Shown here one piece after another: positions 1 through 7,319 of a stretch of DNA of 60,031 bases. A program made the translations under genes and the position numbers. The notes under the pieces were generated by a model. That model was given only the letters and a program-made list of their open reading frames with translations. It made no database searches and was not told where the DNA came from. Positions within the stretch are counted from its first letter, which is position 1; each line of letters opens with the position of its first letter. This stretch comes from an uncultured Eubacteriaceae bacterium (GTDB lineage: Bacteria; Bacillota; Clostridia; Lachnospirales; CAG-274), in assembly GCA_946497035.1 (NCBI GenBank), contig CAMMIW010000014.1, forward strand, positions 1-60,031. The letters are read 5' to 3'.

Positions 1-266
1 ATATTGATAGCTTAGATTGGAAAGAATATGGAGTAGATCATGAAATAGCACAAGTTTTAAATCATAAACATTTAGGTAATGGTTCAATTATGTTATTTCA
101 TAATGATGCAAAATATACGCCAGATTCTTTAGATGCTATATTAAAAGGCCTTAAAGAAAAGGGTTATGAAGTAGTGCCTGTAGGAGAATTAATACATAAA
201 GAAAATTATTATATGGATCATGAAGGTAGACAATTTGTAAAAGAAAATACAGAAACTAATAATTAA
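1..266 (+). CDS. polysaccharide deacetylase, C-terminal fragment (5' end outside window)
   Basis: The reading frame opens at base 3 and runs 87 codons to TAA at 264-266; the start lies upstream of the window. The visible part (GSIMLFHNDAKYTPDSL, then LKEKGYEVVPVGEL) matches the last conserved block of NodB-type polysaccharide deacetylases. Enzymes of this family remove N-acetyl groups from peptidoglycan or chitin-like polymers and usually act outside the membrane. The catalytic metal site would be in the missing part, so the PgdA/PdaA/PdaB subtype cannot be told. The final 17 codons (DHEGRQFVKENTETNN) and the terminator after them form the first of four dispersed repeats. Confidence 0.8.
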   Translation, partial: IDSLDWKEYGVDHEIAQVLNHKHLGNGSIMLFHNDAKYTPDSLDAILKGLKEKGYEVVPVGELIHKENYYMDHEGRQFVKENTETNN

Positions 267-320
267 TAAATAATAAATAAAAAGACTTATTAAGGTTTAA
301 ATGCTTTAGTAAGTCTTTTT
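213..320 (+). repeat. direct repeat copy 1 (deacetylase 3' end plus terminator)
   Basis: About 105 bp from the codons for DHEGRQF, through the stop codon, to the end of the terminator. Against copy 4 I count about six mismatches and one 7-base gap. This is the only copy whose coding part is joined to an intact upstream gene, so it is probably the ancestral site. The flank just before the core (YYM codons) differs from that of copies 2-4. Confidence 0.85.
279..320 (+). terminator. Rho-independent terminator of the deacetylase gene
   Basis: A 17-bp stem (279-295 with 304-320) closes an 8-base loop and ends in a T run. The equivalent hairpin is kept in all four repeat copies; in copies 2-4 an A in the stem becomes G, which still pairs as G-U. 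Confidence 0.85.
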
Positions 321-340
321 AAAAATATAATAAAAATAAG

Positions 341-935
341 ATGATAAGTAAAGAAATTTATGATATAATAAAAGTAATAAAACTGAAGATAAGGAATAAG
401 TTGATGTATAAGAAGATAGATACAGAATATTCTTTATTAGATGATAAAGTATTTAAAATATTTATGGAAGATAAAGAAATAGCAAAAATAGTAATAGAAA
501 TATTATTAAATAAGAAAAATTTTAGTTGAAAATAAGATCCTAATGTAATAACAACAACAAAAATAACTCATTCAGTTAATTTTTATATAGTAGAGGTAAA
601 AATTAATGACTATTCAAGCTAAAATTGAAGAGAATTATATACTATATATAGAATTGAAAGTTAGTGGTTATATTATAAAAGAAAAAAAGTACAAGTTATT
701 ATATTTTTAATGTACAAGAATTTGAAGTAAGTATAAAGTAAAATAAAGAAGTTATAAACAAATCAGTATACTTAAAAATTGGTGTAGAAAAATGAGCAAT
801 TTAAAAATTACTTACAGTTGGTGGTAAATATGATATGCCAACTATAAAATACGAAGATAAACTTACTACAATAATGATAAGAACAATTACAATAGTTGAT
901 GGTAAGTTATTTAAGTTAAATATCAAAATATAACT
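341..935 (+). pseudogene. decayed gene remnants, first part Rpn/PD-(D/E)XK-transposase-like
   Basis: A 62-codon frame from ATG 341 contains LLDDKVFKIFMEDKEIAK followed by a leucine-rich stretch. This resembles the N-terminus of Rpn-type PD-(D/E)XK nuclease 'transposases', which normally begin with a D-x-VFK motif. After stops at 527 and 533 the same frame continues with FYIVEVKINDYSS and stops again. Another broken stretch (about 721-932, ending GGKYDMPTIKYEDKL...LFKLNIKI) is protein-like but unrecognised. The many in-frame stops in otherwise protein-like sequence point to decay. The family call rests on a short segment and is weak. Confidence 0.35.
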
Positions 936-1133
936 ATAATATAAATTGTAATTTAAAGTATAATGTGATAAAATACTATATATTAGTATTAAAATAAAAA
1001 TATCAAGAGAGATGTTAAAAATATAAAAGAAATAGATATGAAAACTTTTTTATTGACTATATAAATTATAGTAGTAAAAGTTTAAATTAGTATAGTTTTA
1101 ATAATATATAAATTATGTTAAGGAGAAATTATT

Positions 1134-2711
1134 ATGAAAAAAAAGTTAAATAATGAATATGGATTATGTATGGTGGCTTTTTTATTTGATATTGGTGAAA
1201 TTAAGGAATCACTTTATGGCGAAAAAATATTTGAATATATTATCAAGGGAAATGAGTTAGTAGATAATATGTGTAAAGTAGTAATATCAGAAGGAGATAT
1301 TTTAGATAGGGAAATATATGAAGATATTACTCCATTTGTAATTAATGATAAATTATGTACAGTTGATAAGAGTTATAAAAAATATAATGATTATATATTT
1401 GCAATATTGATTGAAGATATTGAATTTAATATCGCAAAAAAGATAGATAGTAGAATAAAAGAAGAATTTTCATCTTATTTGGGAATGACATCAATAGATA
1501 TTAATTCAACAGATATAAGAAAGCAATTTTGGAAAATGCTTATACGAAGTTATAGTATTGAAGAAACAACACTTACATATTTTGGATATGAAGGAGGTGG
1601 ATTTTCATATTCTGAAAAGGCAGAAGAATATGGGTTTAAAATAAACTATGATGGTTTTCCAGATGAGATAGAGGATAATAATCGTTTATTACTATTTTCT
1701 ACACGTCAGTCAAGTTTTATTAGTAGAGTTAAACAGCTAGAAATAAAAATAGGGCGAAACGATTTTGACAGAGGAATATTGGAGATGAATTTTTATCTTG
1801 TTAAGGAGGTTGAAATTGCAGGAGTACAGATTTGGAAAGGTATAGAAGACATAAATAGAGTTTATATTCCTAAAAGTGATAATAGAATTATTGTAGATTA
1901 TCTTTTTACATCTTTGTATCAGGTATCACAAGGAATTGAGCGATTATTTAAAATTTTAATTCAATTAATGGATTATGATATGAATTATAATGAGTCTTCA
2001 TATGATAGAAAAAAGACTTATAATTTGTTATTAAGTCATAACCATGTTGCTATGTATGAATTTTTATATAAACATAAAAAACTATCATTAGAAGAAGATG
2101 AAAAAAATTTTCTTGAACTTATATTTAGATTTTATAATAGAGGAAGGTATAATAGGTTCATATATAGTGAAAATAATATGATGGAATTAAAATTGTTACA
2201 AGACTTTGGAAATGATATTGAAGATGAACAATTTGATAATAGAATTAAACATCGATATGGTAAAACTATCGGGAAAATTTCACGTAAATTATATTATGCT
2301 ATATCAGAAATTTCTACAAAATTAAATATTTATGTCTATGAACTGAATAACGATTCTGTTGCAAGATTTGTATTAAATGACTATTATAAATATGATTTAT
2401 ATCAAATTTTAAAAGATATTGAAAATTCTAGAAGGGAATTTATATGGTATTTATTAAAAGAGGGTAAAAATATACCAATTACTATATTTGAAGATGAAAT
2501 AGAAGCATTACATTTTTACAATGGAAATGTAAATATGTTTTTAGAAGAGTTAATATCTAATATTAATTCTGGAAGCTCAATATATGATTTTGTATTAAAT
2601 GAATATTATGAGCAGGAATATGAAGATAAAGAAAAATGGAAGGAAAGGCTAAATTTTATAGAATTGATAAGTAATCCAAGTATGTATTTTATAGCAGATA
2701 AATTTAATTAA
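1134..2711 (+). CDS. unrecognised 525-aa protein (possible HEPN-like segment)
   Basis: A single intact gene with a strong ribosome site (AAGGAG seven bases before the ATG), alone between repeat copies 1 and 2. I do not recognise the family. The protein is soluble, acidic/lysine-rich and has no signal peptide or membrane segment. Around residues 255-275 the helix YLFTSLYQVSQGIERLFKIL resembles helices in HEPN-type proteins of the Cthe_2314 kind, but I see no convincing R-x4-6-H catalytic motif. Nothing follows it in an operon. Position among defence-like cargo suggests, without proving, a single-gene defence or conflict function. Confidence 0.6.
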   Translation: MKKKLNNEYGLCMVAFLFDIGEIKESLYGEKIFEYIIKGNELVDNMCKVVISEGDILDREIYEDITPFVINDKLCTVDKSYKKYNDYIFAILIEDIEFNIAKKIDSRIKEEFSSYLGMTSIDINSTDIRKQFWKMLIRSYSIEETTLTYFGYEGGGFSYSEKAEEYGFKINYDGFPDEIEDNNRLLLFSTRQSSFISRVKQLEIKIGRNDFDRGILEMNFYLVKEVEIAGVQIWKGIEDINRVYIPKSDNRIIVDYLFTSLYQVSQGIERLFKILIQLMDYDMNYNESSYDRKKTYNLLLSHNHVAMYEFLYKHKKLSLEEDEKNFLELIFRFYNRGRYNRFIYSENNMMELKLLQDFGNDIEDEQFDNRIKHRYGKTIGKISRKLYYAISEISTKLNIYVYELNNDSVARFVLNDYYKYDLYQILKDIENSRREFIWYLLKEGKNIPITIFEDEIEALHFYNGNVNMFLEELISNINSGSSIYDFVLNEYYEQEYEDKEKWKERLNFIELISNPSMYFIADKFN

Positions 2712-2890
2712 AAATATATGATAAAAAATTGAATTATAAAGCTTAAATATATTTGAGTTTCAATTATATATTTAATATCAAAATACAATATTGTTACATC
2801 TAAAATAATAAACTATAATATGTTTCTGTATAAAGAAATTATTATAAATAGAATACAAAAAGAATATGATATAACTAAAGAAGAAGTAGA

Positions 2891-3026
2891 AAAATATTTA
2901 TAAAATTTAAGTCCTATATTGACAGAAGCAGACCATGAAGTTAGACAATTTGTAAATTAAAATACAGAAACTAATAATTAAAATAGGAAGGCTTATTAAG
3001 GTTTAAATACTTTAGTAAGTCTTTTA
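2891..3026 (+). repeat. direct repeat copy 2
   Basis: This holds the shared upstream block (TTTAAGTCCTATATTGACAG) followed by the deacetylase-end core and terminator. In the deacetylase frame it reads SPILTEADHEVRQFVN, then a stop replaces the Glu codon before NTETNN, so it is no longer coding. A protein-like frame precedes it from about 2820 (LYKEIIINRIQKEYDITKEE), broken by a TAA at 2900-2902. It may be the degraded end of another gene that was once fused to this tail. Confidence 0.85.
2985..3026 (+). terminator. terminator within repeat copy 2
   Basis: Same hairpin as in copy 1 (stem halves around 2985-3001 and 3010-3026). It would stop transcripts leaving the 525-aa gene. Confidence 0.7.
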
Positions 3027-3196
3027 TTTAATTTTTTTTATATATGATTTACTTTAAAAAACTTAGATAATAAAATTTAAAGATTTTTTAAGGAAAAATT
3101 ACTTTTTTATTACAAAAAATAAGATAATAGTAAATTCAAAATTAATTTTTATATTTACAATCTTTAAGTCTAATTACAATTATATAAAAGTCTAAA

Positions 3197-3225
3197 TTGA
3201 CATAATAAAAACTATAATTTATAAT
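3197..3225 (+). promoter_or_regulatory. sigma-A promoter for the ATPase/nuclease pair
   Basis: TTGACA at 3197-3202, 17-base spacer, TATAAT at 3220-3225: an exact consensus match. The predicted leader to the ATG at 3297 is about 65 bases and no hairpin is evident in it. Confidence 0.8.
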
Positions 3226-3296
3226 TGTTATTATTATGAATGAATATAATATAAAATTATTATTATAATAAATTAATATATTAAAGAGGTGAAAAA

Positions 3297-4571
3297 ATGG
3301 AGTTGTATTTAAAAAATATAGGAAAAATAAATGAAAGTTTAATTGAAATAAATGGAATAACTGTTATAACTGGAAACAATAATACAGGTAAGAGTACGGT
3401 AGGAAAAACACTTTTTACTATATTTGAAAGTTTATATGATATTGAAAGAAAAGTACTTGATGAAAAAATAGATTTTATTAAAGATAAAATATTATTGATT
3501 GATAACTTTCTTTCTTATGATGTGTATATAAATAAAAGATATATAGATAGTATTATTGATAATATAATAAGTAATTATGAATATTTGAATACTAATACAT
3601 ATGAGTTTAAAAAATATGTTTTAGAGCCATTATATAACTTATATTGTAATGATATTGATAGTAAAAAGAATGATAGGACTAAGGATTTAATATATAAACT
3701 TTTAGAAGATTTATATGTTCCAAATGAAGATATTATAAAAAGAATTTTACAAAAAAACTTAAATAATATATTTAATCAGCAAGTAACAAGTGTTTTATGT
3801 GAAGCATTTTCAGAAATAAAATTAAAATTAAAAAATGAACATATTTTAATAAATTTAGATGGAAATAGTAATATATTAAAGTTTGAAAATAAAACAGCAG
3901 TTATTACAGATGCTATTTATATAGATAACCCACTTATTTTAGACCAATTTAATCAAGAAAGTAAAGAAAATATATCATTAAATTATAATAAATCTTTGTT
4001 ACAAAAGTTATTTTTTACTAAGCAAAATAATATTATCGATGAATTAAGTATTGAAAATAAACTAAAAAGTATATATAAAAAAATAAATTTAATTTGTAGT
4101 GGTAAAATAATAGGAGATGAAATTAAAGGGTTTAATTATACTTTAGAAAATACAGAAAAAACAATAAATGTAAAAAATCTTTCAATAGGAATAAAGACTT
4201 TTGCAATTTTAAAAATGTTATTAGAAAATGGTGCTTTAAAATATAATGGTATAATTATTTTAGATGAACCTGAAATTCACTTACATCCTGAATGGCAATT
4301 ATTATTTGCTGAAATTATTGTTTTATTGAATAAAGAATTTAATATGCATATATTATTAACAACACATAGCCCATATTTTTTAAATGCTATTGAAGTTTAT
4401 TCTAAAAAATATAAATTAGAAAATCAAACAAAGTATTATTTAGCTAGTAATAATAAAAATGGAACTTCTAGAATAAAAGATGTTTCTAATAATATTGAAG
4501 AAATATATAAAAAACTAGCAAAACCTTTTCAAACTTTAGAAAATATGGAGTATGCAGAAGATGAAAATTGA
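3297..4571 (+). CDS. AAA/ABC-type ATPase (OLD/RecF-like AAA_15/21 family), defence-type
   Basis: 424-aa soluble ATPase. Walker A is GNNNTGKST (residues 26-34), an ABC-like signature LSIGIK lies near residue 295, and Walker B IIILDEPE (319-326) is followed by IHLHPEW and the switch motif LTTHSPYFLNA. This is the layout of the SMC/OLD-like ATPases used in anti-phage systems. It is shorter than OLD nucleases and ends soon after the switch, so there is no TOPRIM domain; a nuclease would have to be a partner. The next gene overlaps its 3' end, indicating translational coupling. Ribosome site AGAGGTG. Both genes are very AT-rich and sit between repeat copies 2 and 3, consistent with acquisition as a unit. 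Confidence 0.85.
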   Translation: MELYLKNIGKINESLIEINGITVITGNNNTGKSTVGKTLFTIFESLYDIERKVLDEKIDFIKDKILLIDNFLSYDVYINKRYIDSIIDNIISNYEYLNTNTYEFKKYVLEPLYNLYCNDIDSKKNDRTKDLIYKLLEDLYVPNEDIIKRILQKNLNNIFNQQVTSVLCEAFSEIKLKLKNEHILINLDGNSNILKFENKTAVITDAIYIDNPLILDQFNQESKENISLNYNKSLLQKLFFTKQNNIIDELSIENKLKSIYKKINLICSGKIIGDEIKGFNYTLENTEKTINVKNLSIGIKTFAILKMLLENGALKYNGIIILDEPEIHLHPEWQLLFAEIIVLLNKEFNMHILLTTHSPYFLNAIEVYSKKYKLENQTKYYLASNNKNGTSRIKDVSNNIEEIYKKLAKPFQTLENMEYAEDEN

Positions 4572-5109
4572 TGATTATGAATTATTTCAAAAAAATCAAG
4601 AAACTTTGAAAGAGTTATCAAAAGATGATAATACAAAAGATATTAATGAATATATGGTTGAATTAGAAAATTTAGCAGTTGATTTTGATGAAGTTAAAAG
4701 GATATATGCTAATAGTTACAAAACAACAGAAGAAATGCTTAATTCAGTTGATGCTATTATGAATTTAAAAAATCATATTTTCTTTATTGAATTTAAAAAT
4801 GGAAAAATTTCTAGTAATACTTTACAAAATAATATAAAGAAAAAAATTTACAGCAGTTTGTTAATTTTTTGTGATATTACAAATAAAAATTTAAATTATA
4901 TAAGAGAAAATGCAAGTTTCATTTTAGTATATAATAAGGATAAAAATGAAAATAGTAATTCAAAAAAGAGAATAGCTAATTATGTTTATCAAAAAGCTAA
5001 TGAAAACTTTACTCTTTTTGGATTAGAAAAATATAAAAACTTATTTTTTAAAAATATATATACTTATTCTGAAAATGAATTTGAAGATTTTATAAAGAAA
5101 AATACTTAA
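4561..5109 (+). CDS. putative PD-(D/E)XK-like nuclease partner of the ATPase
   Basis: About 182 aa. ATG 4552 is only one base from a GGAG site, so ATG 4561, about ten bases after it, is the better start; either way it overlaps the ATPase gene. With the 4561 start, an acidic residue (D64, in SVDAIMNLK) and the strand HIFFIEFKNGKI (E77, K79) give a D-x12-E-x-K pattern. That is the core of PD-(D/E)XK nucleases, and the next segment (NIKKKIYSSLLIF) could be the usual helix after it. The family is not otherwise recognised. As the fixed partner of an OLD-like ATPase it is the likely effector. Confidence 0.6.
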   Translation: MKIDDYELFQKNQETLKELSKDDNTKDINEYMVELENLAVDFDEVKRIYANSYKTTEEMLNSVDAIMNLKNHIFFIEFKNGKISSNTLQNNIKKKIYSSLLIFCDITNKNLNYIRENASFILVYNKDKNENSNSKKRIANYVYQKANENFTLFGLEKYKNLFFKNIYTYSENEFEDFIKKNT

Positions 5110-5161
5110 ATTTAATATATTGTTTATTTATTTATAAAATTATTATATTCACTTAATTATT

Positions 5162-5299
5162 AAAAATATTTATAAATTTTAAGTCCTATATTGACAGAAG
5201 CAGACCATGAAGGTAGACAATTTATAAATGAAAATATAGAAACTAATAATTAAAAGAAAAAGGCTTATTAAAGTTTAAATACTTTAGTAAGTCTTTTTT
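5162..5299 (+). repeat. direct repeat copy 3
   Basis: Shared upstream block, deacetylase-end core (DHEGRQFINENIETNN if translated, no internal stop) and terminator (stem halves about 5256-5272 and 5281-5297). It has no start codon or upstream gene in frame. It lies about 50 bp after the nuclease-like gene and about 75 bp before the antitoxin gene, so it separates segments B and C. Confidence 0.85.
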
Positions 5300-5326
5300 A
5301 TAAAGTTAGAATGTAATAACAATGTA

Positions 5327-5355
5327 TTGACTTAATGAAATTTATTTCATATAAT
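5327..5355 (+). promoter_or_regulatory. promoter with embedded palindromic operator upstream of the antitoxin gene
   Basis: TTGACT (5327-5332), 17-base spacer, TATAAT (5350-5355). The spacer is almost filled by a perfect palindrome, ATGAAAT-TT-ATTTCAT (5335-5350). Ribbon-helix-helix antitoxins bind such sites to repress their own operon, so this is a good RelB/DinJ operator candidate. Confidence 0.7.
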
Positions 5356-5374
5356 AAAGAAAAGGAGTGATTAT

Positions 5375-5656
5375 ATGAAACAAACAACAATAACTATAAG
5401 AATAGATGAAGATTTAAAAAAACAGGCAGAAGTTTTATTTAAGGAAATGGGAATAAACCTTACAACAGCATACACAATATTTACTAAAGCAGTAGTAAGA
5501 CAAGGAAAAATACCATTTGAAATATCAGCAATAAATCCTAATAAAGAAACATTAGAAGCTATGAAAGAAGCAAAAAATATATCAAAAGATAATAATATAA
5601 AATATTATAATACAGGAGATGAAATGATAGAGGATATATTAGGAAATGAAATATAA
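5375..5656 (+). CDS. RelB/DinJ-family antitoxin (ribbon-helix-helix)
   Basis: 93 aa with the typical start TTITIRIDEDLKKQAEVLF, then FKEMGINLTTAYTIFTKAVV and the KIPFEI motif, as in RelB/DinJ antitoxins. The N-terminal strand and helices would dimerise and bind the palindrome in the promoter; the C-terminal tail normally wraps a YafQ/RelE-type mRNA interferase. Ribosome site AAGGAGTG. The partner toxin begins in an 11-base overlap but is truncated (next entry), so this looks like an orphan antitoxin at the head of the SWIM-MoxR segment. Confidence 0.9.
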   Translation: MKQTTITIRIDEDLKKQAEVLFKEMGINLTTAYTIFTKAVVRQGKIPFEISAINPNKETLEAMKEAKNISKDNNIKYYNTGDEMIEDILGNEI

Positions 5657-5738
5657 AATAAAGACTACTAAAAGATTTGAAAAAGTAAATATAAAAAGGC
5701 ATAATATAAAATTATGTCTTTTTGTATTGTTATATTAA
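5646..5738 (+). pseudogene. truncated YafQ/RelE-type toxin remnant
   Basis: An ATG overlapping the end of the antitoxin gene starts MKYKIKTTKRFEK, the normal beginning of YafQ-type toxins. After about 17 codons the toxin-like sequence stops and the frame runs into a terminator hairpin, ending at 5738 (30 codons; full toxins are about 90). All catalytic residues are absent. The deletion joins the toxin start directly to a terminator. Confidence 0.65.
5693..5723 (+). terminator. terminator after the antitoxin/toxin remnant
   Basis: A 13-bp stem (5693-5705 with 5711-5723, one G-U pair) and 5-base loop ending in T5. Confidence 0.75.
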
Positions 5739-5837
5739 AAATTTCTTATGTATAAAAAATAGAAAAATTATTAAGAGAGATAAATTAATGAATGACATAT
5801 AGATAAAGTTAAAAAATTTGACAAATTTATATATATA

Positions 5838-5868
5838 TTTACAAATATTCTATAAATTATGATACAAT
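5838..5868 (+). promoter_or_regulatory. probable promoter of the SWIM-MoxR-VWA operon
   Basis: TTTACA (5838-5843) and TACAAT (5863-5868) with a long 19-base spacer; other alignments are possible in this AT-rich stretch. It lies about 40 bases before the first gene, after the antitoxin terminator, so the operon probably has its own start. Confidence 0.45.
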
Positions 5869-5904
5869 ATATATATTAATCTAAAATATTTTAGGAGGTA
5901 TTAT

Positions 5905-7284
5905 ATGAATATAACAGAAAATGATATTTTATCACTAACTGATAATTCTACAATAAAAAATGCAAAATCTATATGCTTAAAAGGTAACTTTATAAAACTT
6001 TTTAAGTCTAAAGATGAAACATTTTTTATGGGAGAGTACAAAGGTAGTGGAAGTAAAAGTTATATAACTTCAGCTGATTTTATTAGCTCTAATACTGAAC
6101 CTACATTACGTTGTAACTGTCCTAGCAGGAAATTTCCTTGTAAACATAGTATAGCTTTAATGTATGAAATATTAGAACAAAAAGAGTTTACTATATGTGA
6201 TATACCTGAAGATATTTTGACTAAAAGAAAAAAACAAGAAAAAAGAAATGAACCTAAAGATGAAAAAGAGATAAAACCTAAAAAAGTAAATAAAACAGCA
6301 AAAATTAAAAAATTTAAAAAGCAAATAGAAGGATTAGATATTGCTCAAAAAATGATTGAAAATATACTAAATAATGGGTTAGGTTCTTTAAAAAATAATT
6401 CAGAATATAAAGATTTGATAAAACAATTAGGTAACTATTATATGCCCGGTGTTCAAAGTTATTTTTATGAGCTTACACAAAATTTAGATAATTTAGAAAA
6501 AGAAGAAAATTACAATGAATTATTAAAAATACTTATAAAATTAAATTCACTTATTAAAAAATCTAGAGATTATCTAAATGGAAAAATAGAAACGAGTAAT
6601 GTTGAAGATGATGAAAATGAATTATATGAGGCGTTAGGGGGAGTTTGGACTTTAGAAAGACTTAAACAATTAGGATTAACTAAAGAAAATGGAAATTTTA
6701 TTCAATTATATTTTTATATAAAAGAAGAATTAAACCAATTTGCTGATACAGGTTATTATATAGATTGTGAAACAGGTGAATTATTAGTTAAATATAATTT
6801 TAGACCTTTTAAAGTTAAAAATTTACCAAAAGATGATAGTATATTTGATAAAATAGAAAATACAAATATTGTATATTATCCTGGTAATATAAATAGACGT
6901 ATTAGATTTGAAAGTGTTAATACTAAACCTTTACAAGATGAAGATTATAAAAATATTATTAATAAAGCTATTGATTTAAATAGTGCTATTAAAAAAGCTA
7001 AAGACTATTTAAAAAATACTTTATCTGATGATTTTATTTTAGTAAATATTTCTTTTGATAAAATAGGTATTAGTGAAGATAAATATATTTTACAAGATAA
7101 AGAAACTTTTATACAACTTAAAAACTTAGAATTAAATACTATTGAAACAATAAATAATATTTCACCAAAATATTATAATGAAAAATCTTGTCTATTTGGT
7201 AGAATGTTTTATGATGATAAAGATAATAGTGTAAATATAGAACCTTTATCTATTATTACAAATAATAAAATTATAAGATTATAA
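5905..7284 (+). CDS. SWIM zinc-finger protein
   Basis: 459 aa. Residues about 68-86 contain the SWIM pattern C-x-C-x6-C-x-H (RCNCPSRKFPCKHSIAL), a zinc-binding fold that contacts nucleic acid or protein. A lysine/glutamate-rich linker (about 108-140) leads to a helical and mixed C-terminal part with no motif I recognise. It is the first gene of five in one direction, with gaps of 35, 26, 10 and 15 bp. E. coli yehQ is a SWIM protein in the comparable yehLMPQ cluster, which supports a shared function with the MoxR, DUF5682 and VWA genes downstream. Ribosome site AGGAGGT, start well supported. Confidence 0.85.
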   Translation: MNITENDILSLTDNSTIKNAKSICLKGNFIKLFKSKDETFFMGEYKGSGSKSYITSADFISSNTEPTLRCNCPSRKFPCKHSIALMYEILEQKEFTICDIPEDILTKRKKQEKRNEPKDEKEIKPKKVNKTAKIKKFKKQIEGLDIAQKMIENILNNGLGSLKNNSEYKDLIKQLGNYYMPGVQSYFYELTQNLDNLEKEENYNELLKILIKLNSLIKKSRDYLNGKIETSNVEDDENELYEALGGVWTLERLKQLGLTKENGNFIQLYFYIKEELNQFADTGYYIDCETGELLVKYNFRPFKVKNLPKDDSIFDKIENTNIVYYPGNINRRIRFESVNTKPLQDEDYKNIINKAIDLNSAIKKAKDYLKNTLSDDFILVNISFDKIGISEDKYILQDKETFIQLKNLELNTIETINNISPKYYNEKSCLFGRMFYDDKDNSVNIEPLSIITNNKIIRL

Positions 7285-7319
7285 AATATATTAAATAAAT
7301 ATTTGGTAGGTGATTATAA

